From NCBI GenBank assembly GCA_013816445.1, contig JACDEK010000032.1:1-9253 (forward strand): a DNA stretch of 9,253 nt, in the 5' to 3' direction. A program made the translations under genes and the position numbers. Shown in pieces: positions 1 to 5,407 of this stretch. Under the pieces are notes generated by a model. That model was given only the letters and a program-made list of their open reading frames with translations. It searched no databases and was not told the DNA's origin. The stretch's first letter is position 1. The number at the start of each line of letters is the position of its first letter. This DNA comes from Candidatus Saccharimonadota bacterium (GTDB lineage Bacteria; Patescibacteriota; Saccharimonadia; CAILAD01; BJGX01).

Positions 1-747
1 ATCTACAGCTGGGCCTGAGCTAGGGGCATGAAACCACTTGAGGCCAGGAACAGTATTAACTTCTAGAATGTATGTTTCGCCATTTGGGGTAATCATAAAA
101 TCAACTGCACAAAAATTTAGACTTAAAACATCTGAAATTTTTAGGGCTTGTGCACAGAGGTCTTCATCCCATTTATCTTCTGTATATGAAATACGTTCAA
201 GGTATCTGTCATACTCTACAGATTCGCCATAGCTACTATGGTGAACAGCAATAATCTCATCATTTAGTACAAGGTAACGCATTTCTTTGCCAGCAATGTA
301 TTTTTCAAAAATATATTTAGGATAATGAATATCTTTGAGCTCGTCTGTAGAGGTAATACGACGAATATCGTGAGCACCAAGACCAGCTTTTGGTTTAACA
401 ATAATTTCACCATTTTCTAGTAGAAACTTTTCAGCTTCAGCTGTATTTTTTGGTAATGCAAAGGGGATATTGGCTAAACCATGTCGTTCAAAAATCAATC
501 GAGTTAAGTATTTGTCTTTAGCCTGAACAGCTGCACCTTGAGGATTTAGCAGGCTTGAGGTTTGATTAATATATTTTTCACCACTAGGTGTTTGAATACT
601 AAAAATTCTATGGTATTCAAGCCAGCTTGGCTCTAAACCAAGGTCTTTGGCTGAAGTAAAAAGTAGCTCGGTGGTGCCGAGTTTTTTTGGAATAATTGGA
701 ACAGTTTGACTGTCTAGTGTGGGTGTATTAATAATAGTCCATTTCTC
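1..747 (-). CDS. ATP-grasp domain protein (RimK/D-Ala-D-Ala ligase-like), C-terminus cut by window edge
   Basis: The frame is open from codon GAG at 747 to the left edge (249 codons). ATP-grasp enzymes join a carboxylate to an amine or thiol through an acyl-phosphate, using ATP-Mg. Counting from 747, I see the KDKYLTRLIFERHGL helix that precedes the ATP-grasp fold (~78-91), the strand and glycine loop IIVKPKAGLGAHDI (~115-128), the adenine-contacting strand YIFEKYIAGKEMRYLV (~145-160), and the metal-binding block with Asp in AVDFMITPNGETYI (~214-227) followed by LEVNTVPGL (~228-236). The end LKWFHAPSSGPAVD resembles RimK/peptide-ligase-type proteins. The substrate cannot be assigned; an amino-acid or peptide ligase is a guess. 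Oddity: after the in-frame TAA (748-750) there is no in-frame ATG or GTG before the conserved region, and the only TTG (498) lies inside the domain. An out-of-frame ATG at 742 would join this frame if one T in the T/A run at about 728-735 were removed. Start is therefore unresolved. Confidence 0.85.
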
Positions 748-817
748 TTAAAAAATGAGACAAGAATAGATTCTATAGTAATAGTATATGAAATATATTA
801 AGCTACGCTTATTCAGG

Positions 818-829
818 CTTAAATTTAAG
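818..829. repeat. Perfect 12-nt palindrome CTTAAATTTAAG
   Basis: This perfect inverted repeat lies in the divergent spacer between the ATP-grasp gene and the helicase, just downstream of the predicted minus-strand start site. It could be an operator for a dimeric regulator, or simply AT-rich chance. A second small inverted repeat, TTATGT-GAAA-ACATAA, sits at 911-926, 8 nt before the predicted helicase -35 box. The rest of the 748-1019 spacer holds no open reading frame of note. Confidence 0.3.
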
Positions 830-845
830 TATTAATTATCTATTT

Positions 846-874
846 AGTATACACCAGATCAGGTATGATGTCGA
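846..874 (-). promoter_or_regulatory. Candidate sigma-70 promoter for the ATP-grasp gene
   Basis: On the minus strand, TCGACA (869-874, 5/6 to consensus) and TATACT (846-851, 5/6) are separated by 17 nt. Transcription would begin near 839 and leave a leader of about 100 nt before the ATP-grasp frame. That leader contains the 12-nt palindrome at 818-829 and a small hairpin TAAGC-tac-GCTTA at 799-811. A second minus-strand TATACT at 783-788 lacks a convincing -35. Confidence 0.45.
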
Positions 875-934
875 GGGCTGAAACAGTGTGAAATATGCCT
901 GCATTCTAATTTATGTGAAAACATAACAAACAAC

Positions 935-963
935 TTGTCTGTTCGGAGATTATTCGGTACGAT
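935..963 (+). promoter_or_regulatory. Candidate promoter for the Pif1-like helicase
   Basis: TTGTCT (935-940) and TACGAT (958-963) are separated by exactly 17 nt, each matching consensus at 4 of 6 positions. Transcription would start near 970, about 50 nt before the helicase ATG. The same -10 form TACGAT is used in the promoter at 9048-9076, which supports it being a real element in this genome. Confidence 0.45.
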
Positions 964-1019
964 ATATAGAATCAAAATATATAACTAATGTGAAGAGGGT
1001 GGTTTTAAGTGGGTAAAAA

Positions 1020-2588
1020 ATGATACAAAATGAAGCGTTAGCAATTATTGAGGCCGGCCACTCAACTCTTATTACAGGAGCAGCTGGGAGTGGTAAAACA
1101 CACTTATTACGTCAAGTGGTTGCTCGGGCTCGGTCAGATGGCAAAAAAGTTGCCGTGACAGCCACAACAGGTCTTGCTGCCTCTCACCTTGGTGGCACAA
1201 CTATTCATTCTTTTATGGGTATTGGTATTGCAGATAGGTTATGGCCAGGTTTAATTGGAAAGATGCCGGCTTCACGTAAAGACTCATTGAAAAATACAGA
1301 CTTACTAATTATTGATGAGATTAGTATGTTACATCATTTTCGACTTGATATGGTTGATCAGCTTCTACAGCAAATCCGTGAAGATTCAAGCTCATTTGGA
1401 GGTATGCAGGTAGTGCTCTGTGGTGACTTTTTCCAGTTGCCTCCAGTAACACGCGCAGGAGAACCAACTGCAGAATTTATTACAAGTTCGCAGGCCTGGC
1501 TGAACGCAGATTTTCGAGTTTGTTATTTAGAAGAGCAGTTTCGTCAGAGCGCTGACCGTGTGTATTTTGACTTACTAAGTGCTATTAGAACTGGTGCAAT
1601 TGAAAGTACTCACAGGCATACCTTAAGTGCCCGCGAACCACACGATAACAAAAATAGTGAATTGAGTAGTATTGTGACTCGTTTACATACCACCAATGCT
1701 GATGTTGATGGTATTAATGCAATTCATTTAGAGCAGTTAGAAGGCGAAATTTATCGTTTTGATATGAATTCTACAGGCAAGGCATACTATGTCGAACAGC
1801 TTAAGCGCTCGTGTTTAGCGCCAGATATTTTAGAACTCAAGCTTGGTGCTCAAGTAATGTGTATCAAAAACAGCCAAGACAAAAAGTACGTTAATGGTTC
1901 GATGGGCCAAGTGGTGGGTTTTGAAGCCGAGACTAACTATCCTGAGGTACAGTTAAAGAACGGTACACGAGTGATTATTACACCCGATAGCTGGGAGCTG
2001 AAAGACGGAGAAACCAAACGAGCAAGTTTAATTCAACTGCCAATTAAACTCGCCTGGGCTATTACTGTTCATAAAAGCCAGGGTATGACTCTGGATAGTG
2101 CTCATATAGATCTGCGCCGAGCTTTTGTACCAGGTATGGGCTACGTAGCGCTCTCACGTGTACGTGATCTTGATTCACTAACACTAGATGGCTTTAATGA
2201 GATTGCTTTACAGGTAAGTGAATCTGCCTTGCAGATTGATGAAGAGCTGCAGAGCAAGAGCCGTAGTGATCGCATAGAGCTAAGTGGCGAGATTGAAAAG
2301 TGGAACAAAGCAGAGCCAGCGCGCACCAAAAATGCTAATAAAAATACTCAGTCAAAATCAAGTAAAACTGAAGGAACAGGCGAGTGGGCTACTAAACTAG
2401 CCAAAATGCGCCAAAATTACCCTAATGCGTATCGTCCCTGGAGTGATTCGCAAGACATCGAGCTCAAAGAATTATTTGATGCCAAGAAACCCCTTGCGAG
2501 TATTAGCGCAAGCTTGGGTCGCCACCCAGGGTCCATTCGCGCCCGGCTTATCAAACATTATGGTGACAATGTACAGATTGTTGGGTAA
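1020..2588 (+). CDS. Pif1/RecD-like SF1B DNA helicase with C-terminal Myb/HTH-like domain
   Basis: Full-length 522-aa helicase. Pif1-type enzymes unwind DNA 5'-3' with ATP and act on replication, recombination and structured DNA. Motifs run in order: Walker A GAAGSGKT (20-27), motif Ia TATTGLAAS (47-55), Walker B LLIIDEISML (95-104), motif III CGDFFQLPPV (134-143), motif IV YLEEQFRQ (169-176), a 2B/SH3-like element with VNGSMGQVV (291-299), motif V AITVHKSQGMTLDSAHIDL (347-365) and motif VI GYVALSRVRDLDSLTL (374-389). All catalytic positions look intact. After a Lys/Ser-rich linker (~430-465) comes a compact tail (~467-515: W474, D476, acidic helix, then LASISASLGRHPGSIRARLIKHYG), like a Myb/SANT or HTH DNA-binding fold. 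The start is fixed by an in-frame TAA at 1014-1016; the SD is weak (AGTGGG, about 6 nt upstream). No operon partner is seen. Confidence 0.93.
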   Translation: MIQNEALAIIEAGHSTLITGAAGSGKTHLLRQVVARARSDGKKVAVTATTGLAASHLGGTTIHSFMGIGIADRLWPGLIGKMPASRKDSLKNTDLLIIDEISMLHHFRLDMVDQLLQQIREDSSSFGGMQVVLCGDFFQLPPVTRAGEPTAEFITSSQAWLNADFRVCYLEEQFRQSADRVYFDLLSAIRTGAIESTHRHTLSAREPHDNKNSELSSIVTRLHTTNADVDGINAIHLEQLEGEIYRFDMNSTGKAYYVEQLKRSCLAPDILELKLGAQVMCIKNSQDKKYVNGSMGQVVGFEAETNYPEVQLKNGTRVIITPDSWELKDGETKRASLIQLPIKLAWAITVHKSQGMTLDSAHIDLRRAFVPGMGYVALSRVRDLDSLTLDGFNEIALQVSESALQIDEELQSKSRSDRIELSGEIEKWNKAEPARTKNANKNTQSKSSKTEGTGEWATKLAKMRQNYPNAYRPWSDSQDIELKELFDAKKPLASISASLGRHPGSIRARLIKHYGDNVQIVG

Positions 2589-2599
2589 AAGTGTATACT
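2570..2599 (+). promoter_or_regulatory. Candidate promoter for the 62-aa gene
   Basis: TATACT (2594-2599), immediately preceded by TG, lies 18 nt after TGTACA (2570-2575, 4/6 to consensus). It overlaps the last codons of the helicase. The predicted start is near 2606, giving a short leader with a strong Shine-Dalgarno (AGAGGAG, 2622-2628) 5 nt before the ATG at 2634. Confidence 0.4.
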
Positions 2600-2633
2600 A
2601 TACATAACACAATATAACTATAGAGGAGACATT

Positions 2634-2822
2634 ATGACACCAGAAGACTTACGATACCAAGCCCAACAAAAACGAAAAGAAGCCGACGACTTAGATGTTG
2701 CAGCCGACGAAGCTGAAAAACAATTGGCTGATGCCGAAGCCGCTAGAATGCAGGCTGAAGCCGATGCTCAAGCTGCCACAGATGCTGCCGCACAGGCCGC
2801 AAGTGATGCTGAAACATCGTAG
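2634..2822 (+). CDS. Small alanine-rich, charged helical protein (62 aa), function unknown
   Basis: I do not recognise this protein. It begins with a short polar segment (TPEDLRYQAQQKRKEADDLD). From about residue 20 it is almost pure Ala with Asp, Glu and Gln (20 of 62 residues are Ala), with no Pro after position 3 and no Gly, so it should form one continuous helix, possibly a coiled coil, and may oligomerise. There is no signal peptide, membrane segment or cysteine, so a cytoplasmic location is likely. The ATG is set by one of the best ribosome-binding sites in the window (AGAGGAG), and codon usage is regular. It stands alone between the helicase and the hydrolase, each apparently transcribed separately. 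Similar Ala/Glu helices occur in TolA-like, late-embryogenesis-like and structural linker proteins, but composition alone does not show homology. The longer-running frame at 2695-2892 overlaps it without a ribosome-binding site and was not taken as a gene. Confidence 0.75.
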   Translation: MTPEDLRYQAQQKRKEADDLDVAADEAEKQLADAEAARMQAEADAQAATDAAAQAASDAETS

Positions 2823-2826
2823 AGAT

Positions 2827-2855
2827 TTTTCAGCGCAATTGCATGCTGTTATAAT
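2827..2855 (+). promoter_or_regulatory. Candidate promoter upstream of the alpha/beta hydrolase
   Basis: A perfect -10 box TATAAT (2850-2855) lies 17 nt after TTTTCA (2827-2832, 4/6). Transcription would start near 2862 and give a leader of about 147 nt before the hydrolase ATG at 3009, including the stem-loops listed at 2874-2947. It could instead drive a short untranslated RNA. Confidence 0.45.
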
Positions 2856-2873
2856 AAGAACCTACTCATACCT

Positions 2874-2947
2874 AACTTGCACACAAAAATAGGTGCAGGT
2901 TATGTTTCCACCAGATTAAATAGTTACATTTTTTGTGATGATAATCT
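2874..2947 (+). other. Two predicted stem-loops in the hydrolase leader
   Basis: The first pairs AACTTGCAC (2874-2882) with GTGCAGGTT (2893-2901), 9 bp with one G-U, loop 10 nt. The second has an outer stem AGATTA/TAATCT (2913-2918 with 2942-2947) and an inner stem TTACA/TGTGA (2924-2928 with 2934-2938) closing a five-T loop. Neither is followed directly by a U-run, so they are poor terminators. They match no riboswitch class I can recognise. The folds were worked out by eye. Confidence 0.3.
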
Positions 2948-3008
2948 CTTAAAATAAATGTATTTTGCAAGATAAACCTCAAGTAATTAAAAGAAGATAA
3001 TATGATAA

Positions 3009-3800
3009 ATGAGTAAAAATGGAGCCTCAGATAAGACTACACAGACTCAAACCCGGCGCTTCACAGTCCGTAGGGTTCTAATTGTAATTGGCGTTTTAGT
3101 AATAATTGTGATTATTTGTTTTGTTGGTTACTTTGTTTACAGCGCCAGCCACTCGCTGCCAGCCAATCAAAAAGCTTTTGCTCTCGCTACTAGGCACGAT
3201 CAAACTCAGTTTACCGAAACAAGCAGCTACTATTTGATTTCACCAGTTCGGCAAACGACTACAGGGATAATTATCTACCCAGGTGCATTTACAGACCCAA
3301 AAGCCTATGTTGGCCAGTACTCTGAACTAGCCGAAATGGGCACGGCAGTTTTTGTCATTAAGAGCCCCTTTAATTTTGCTTTGTTTGAAGTTAATCGCGC
3401 CGATCGTATTATGAGCGAAAACACTGCTATTACTCGTTGGTACACGGCTGGCCATAGTCTCGGTGGGGTTGCGGCGTGTGATTTTGCTAAGAGTCACCAA
3501 GCCAAGCTGTCTGGTCTGATATTGCTGGCTAGTTACTGTAACGGTAGTGCCAAGAACTTAACAATACCGGTCTTAAGTATTTCTGGTACTCAAGACGGCC
3601 TTGCTACGCCACAAAAAATTGAAGCCAGTAAAAAAGATCTACCAGCCAATACCACTTTCTATGTAATTGGTGGGGCAAATCATACTTTTTTTGGGAGTTT
3701 TGCACGTATGCAGCCAGGCGATAACCCTGCCACAATCGACGAGCAAGATGCCCGTACGCAGATTATAAATACTACCTACTTATTTATGATGCCACAATGA
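3009..3800 (+). CDS. Membrane-anchored alpha/beta hydrolase
   Basis: A 263-aa protein with a basic N-terminus (TRRFTVRRV), one membrane anchor (~22-46, VLIVIGVLVIIVIICFVGYFVYSAS) and an extracytoplasmic alpha/beta hydrolase domain (~75-260). The core strand IIIYPGAF (87-94) precedes the nucleophile elbow GHSLGG (148-153, Ser150). The acid is Asp196 in SISGTQDGLA and the histidine His225 in GGANHTFFG, so the catalytic triad is complete. The pattern fits the PF12695-type family, whose members cleave esters, peptides or lipids; the substrate is unknown. Location outside the membrane follows from the positive-inside rule. The ATG at 3009 has only a poor, distant SD (AAGAAG, 2991-2996). A four-codon ORF starting at 3002 overlaps the start, and a GATAAT box ends 7 nt before the ATG, so a leaderless transcript is possible. 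The gene ends with TGA and no terminator hairpin is seen after it. Confidence 0.88.
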   Translation: MSKNGASDKTTQTQTRRFTVRRVLIVIGVLVIIVIICFVGYFVYSASHSLPANQKAFALATRHDQTQFTETSSYYLISPVRQTTTGIIIYPGAFTDPKAYVGQYSELAEMGTAVFVIKSPFNFALFEVNRADRIMSENTAITRWYTAGHSLGGVAACDFAKSHQAKLSGLILLASYCNGSAKNLTIPVLSISGTQDGLATPQKIEASKKDLPANTTFYVIGGANHTFFGSFARMQPGDNPATIDEQDARTQIINTTYLFMMPQ

Positions 3801-3841
3801 CAGTCGCTCAACAACTTTAAAAAGATACAGGTGTTCATATA

Positions 3842-3870
3842 TTGACTTATAATACTTTTTATGCTAATAT
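3842..3870 (+). promoter_or_regulatory. Strong extended -10 promoter for the 170-aa gene
   Basis: TTGACT (3842-3847, 5/6) and TAATAT (3865-3870, 4/6) are 17 nt apart, with an extended -10 TGC at 3862-3864. It is among the best-formed promoters in the window. Transcription would start near 3877, directly before the leader hairpin. Confidence 0.6.
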
Positions 3871-3882
3871 TATAACCTGTTC

Positions 3883-3901
3883 TCTGATGAAATCCATCAG
3901 A
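3883..3901 (+). other. 5'-proximal leader hairpin
   Basis: TCTGATG (3883-3889) pairs perfectly with CATCAGA (3895-3901), loop AAATC. It would sit within about 6 nt of the predicted RNA 5' end and end 9 nt before the Shine-Dalgarno GGAGGA (3911-3916). Hairpins at such places often protect mRNA from decay; here that is an inference. It could also be an operator. Confidence 0.4.
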
Positions 3902-3920
3902 ATGCACCTTGGAGGAATAT

Positions 3921-4433
3921 ATGAGTCATATGTTGTCTATTCATACCGGTGATCCGCTTGATCTGTCGTTGTGTGATCAAATTGCGCATATTGACGGTGT
4001 TGAAACGGTGTATGGGTTTGATACCCATACTAGTAAGAACGGTGATGGTAATTATATGGTGGTGCTGTCACACAACCTATCTGAAGCACGGCGGGCTATT
4101 GAAGTTCTTTGTCCTTGCTGTTATATCTATATGCGGCTCATTGTTCGCCAGCAGGCGTTTACTCAGCCAGCCAACATCACCGAAGTGCCCTGGGTCACGT
4201 CGAAACCAGCCAGGTTGAAAGTAGCTTCACTACCGATCATCACTAGTGCTGACATTCCTGGGCCACTGCCTACTATGCGTGCCCCATCACGGGTACACCA
4301 AAACCTCAGCAGTCAGGCTGGTTTGGCCAGCTTCGGCGGGCCCTGCGACACCGAGACCGCTGGCCTCGTCAACCTGGCTGGCACTATGGGCTTCGGCTCG
4401 TGTCTCGGCAATCTTAGTGAGATGCTCAGTTAG
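3921..4433 (+). CDS. Unrecognised 170-aa protein in a self-contained transcription unit
   Basis: I do not recognise this protein. ATG 3921 is chosen because GGAGGA (3911-3916) sits 4 nt upstream; the TTG at 3909 would put the SD inside the gene. Residues ~14-63 look like a small beta-alpha-beta fold: a helix LSLCDQIAHIDGV, a strand ETVYGFD, a polar loop, a strand NYMVVLS, and a helix NLSEARRAIEVL. They are followed by a CPCC motif (64-67) and a short hydrophobic stretch. Residues ~80-130 are Pro-rich and low in predicted structure. The tail (~130-170) is rich in Gly, Ala, Ser and Leu with cysteines at 142 and 161. There is no signal peptide or clear transmembrane helix. G+C rises from 26/60 at 3961-4020 to 36/60 at 4261-4320 and 42/60 at 4321-4380, unlike all neighbours. 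Dedicated promoter, leader hairpin and terminator suggest strong independent expression. Confidence 0.65.
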   Translation: MSHMLSIHTGDPLDLSLCDQIAHIDGVETVYGFDTHTSKNGDGNYMVVLSHNLSEARRAIEVLCPCCYIYMRLIVRQQAFTQPANITEVPWVTSKPARLKVASLPIITSADIPGPLPTMRAPSRVHQNLSSQAGLASFGGPCDTETAGLVNLAGTMGFGSCLGNLSEMLS

Positions 4434-4467
4434 TATCTCACTGCCTTTGCAGCAAAATTTGCTGCCA

Positions 4468-4502
4468 CTCCACCAACCTTCGGGTCGGTGGAGTTTTCAT
4501 TT
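4468..4502 (+). terminator. Rho-independent terminator of the 170-aa gene
   Basis: CTCCACCAACC (4468-4478) pairs with GGTCGGTGGAG (4483-4493) around a TTCG tetraloop, 10 of 11 positions pairing, followed by TTTTCATTT. It begins 34 nt after the stop codon. A small GC-capped inverted repeat (GCAGC...GCTGC, 4449-4464) lies between the stop codon and it. Confidence 0.85.
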
Positions 4503-4512
4503 ACAATAAAGA

Positions 4513-4546
4513 CTACAGCATGTACGTTTATGACATGATGTTGTAG
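4513..4546 (+). other. Stem-loop of unknown role after the terminator
   Basis: CTACAGCAT (4513-4521) pairs with ATGTTGTAG (4538-4546), 9 bp with one G-U, loop 16 nt. There is no U-run on either strand, so it is not a convincing terminator. It lies in the 4503-4674 spacer, which otherwise carries only the weak promoter signals of the next gene. Confidence 0.25.
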
Positions 4547-4588
4547 AAAGTTAGGTAATTATAGGCCATAACAAAAATTAAGGTAAAC

Positions 4589-4615
4589 TATACTTGTTTT
4601 TAGCTTACTTATAAT
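4589..4615 (+). promoter_or_regulatory. Possible promoter -10 boxes for the DUF4190-like gene
   Basis: Two -10-like boxes are present, TATACT (4589-4594) and a perfect TATAAT (4610-4615). Neither has a good -35 at 16-18 nt, so which is used is unclear. The downstream Shine-Dalgarno AAGGA (4661-4665) is 9 nt before the ATG at 4675. Confidence 0.35.
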
Positions 4616-4674
4616 GAGCAGCCATATGTTACACTACAGATATACATAACCATAATACAAAAGGAATATTATTT

Positions 4675-5397
4675 ATGCCTCCTGAAACCAATGAGAATTT
4701 AGAAAATCCGCAAGTCTCTCAAAATCCACAACCTCAACAACCTGTTCAGGTTCCTCAACAAGTGCAGCAGCCGGCTACTCAGCAGTCACCAGTAGTGCCT
4801 CAAGCTGGCCAAGTTCTTACTCAGCCATCTGAGCAAAAACGGGAAGGCTTGGCTTTAGCATCATTTATCGTGGCCATTATTGGTATCTTCATATTCTTTT
4901 TACCGATTGTTGCTATAGTACTTGGTATAATCGCACTGGTTAAAATTTCTAAAAATGGAAATAGTGGTAAGGGTTTTGCTTGGGCTGGAATTATTATAGG
5001 TAGTGTTTCAATTCTTCTTCTTATTGTTTTACTCTTTATAGCGATACCAGCTATGCAGGCGCAAAATAAGCAAACTGAAGATAAGCTTAAACAGCAAAAT
5101 CAATCTACTCAAGATATTTCAAACCCTTCAAGCTCATCTACTAATAGTGCTGATGACCCAATTAACAAAAGCCAAGCTGATACTACTTTGAGGCAAGACT
5201 TGATCAAGGCTATTGCTATTAAAGAAAACGTAGCTGGGCATACAGGTGCAATTACTATTGTGAGCATTACTCCACAACCAAAACAAGGTACAGCGTATCT
5301 AGAGACTTGGGTGGTAGAAGTAGACAGTATAAAAACGACGTATAAAATTAAACTTACTCCAACTGCTGATGGCGGTACTGACTACACCTTGCAGTAA
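4675..5397 (+). CDS. DUF4190-like two-TM membrane protein with Pro/Gln-rich N-terminus
   Basis: 240 aa. Residues 1-55 are low-complexity Pro/Gln (repeated PQ, QQP and VPQ units) and probably disordered in the cytoplasm. Residues ~57-126 match the DUF4190 layout: KREGLALASFIVAIIGIF, a first hydrophobic hairpin (~59-90) ending ALVKISKNG, a GKGFAWAGIIIGS turn (~98-110), then a second membrane helix (~104-126). A Gln/Ser/Asn-rich linker (~128-168) leads to an extracytoplasmic domain (~170-240) with TLRQDLIKAIAIKENVAG and alternating strands (AITIVSITP, AYLETWVVEVDS, TTYKIKLTP), probably a small alpha/beta module. The family has no assigned reaction and is often found fused to surface or sensing domains. 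The gene is alone on its strand here and ends 10 nt from the convergent ABC permease gene with no terminator hairpin between. Confidence 0.85.
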   Translation: MPPETNENLENPQVSQNPQPQQPVQVPQQVQQPATQQSPVVPQAGQVLTQPSEQKREGLALASFIVAIIGIFIFFLPIVAIVLGIIALVKISKNGNSGKGFAWAGIIIGSVSILLLIVLLFIAIPAMQAQNKQTEDKLKQQNQSTQDISNPSSSSTNSADDPINKSQADTTLRQDLIKAIAIKENVAGHTGAITIVSITPQPKQGTAYLETWVVEVDSIKTTYKIKLTPTADGGTDYTLQ

Positions 5398-5407
5398 GTA
5401 AAATAAA

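Noticed and set aside
38..232. Plus-strand open frame of 64 codons at the left edge
   Set aside because: It lies antisense inside the clearly coding ATP-grasp frame and has no ribosome-binding site.
2695..2892. Frame of 65 codons overlapping the alanine-rich gene
   Set aside because: No ribosome site; it overlaps the better-supported frame with strong SD.
2874..2901. Stem-loop after the 62-aa gene as a rho-independent terminator
   Set aside because: The stem is good but no U-run follows directly, and a predicted promoter lies just before it.
3949..4218. Alternative plus-strand frame of 89 codons overlapping the 170-aa gene
   Set aside because: No Shine-Dalgarno, odd composition, and the overlapping frame from ATG 3921 has a near-ideal ribosome site.
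4140..4440. Possible structured RNA (RNase P RNA, tmRNA or SRP RNA) because of high G+C
   Set aside because: I could not find the conserved core sequences of these RNAs on either strand, and a well-signalled reading frame spans the region. A covariance-model search (Infernal/Rfam) would settle it.
4246..4509. Second overlapping plus-strand frame of 87 codons
   Set aside because: It reads through the stem of the terminator at 4468-4493 and has no start signal.
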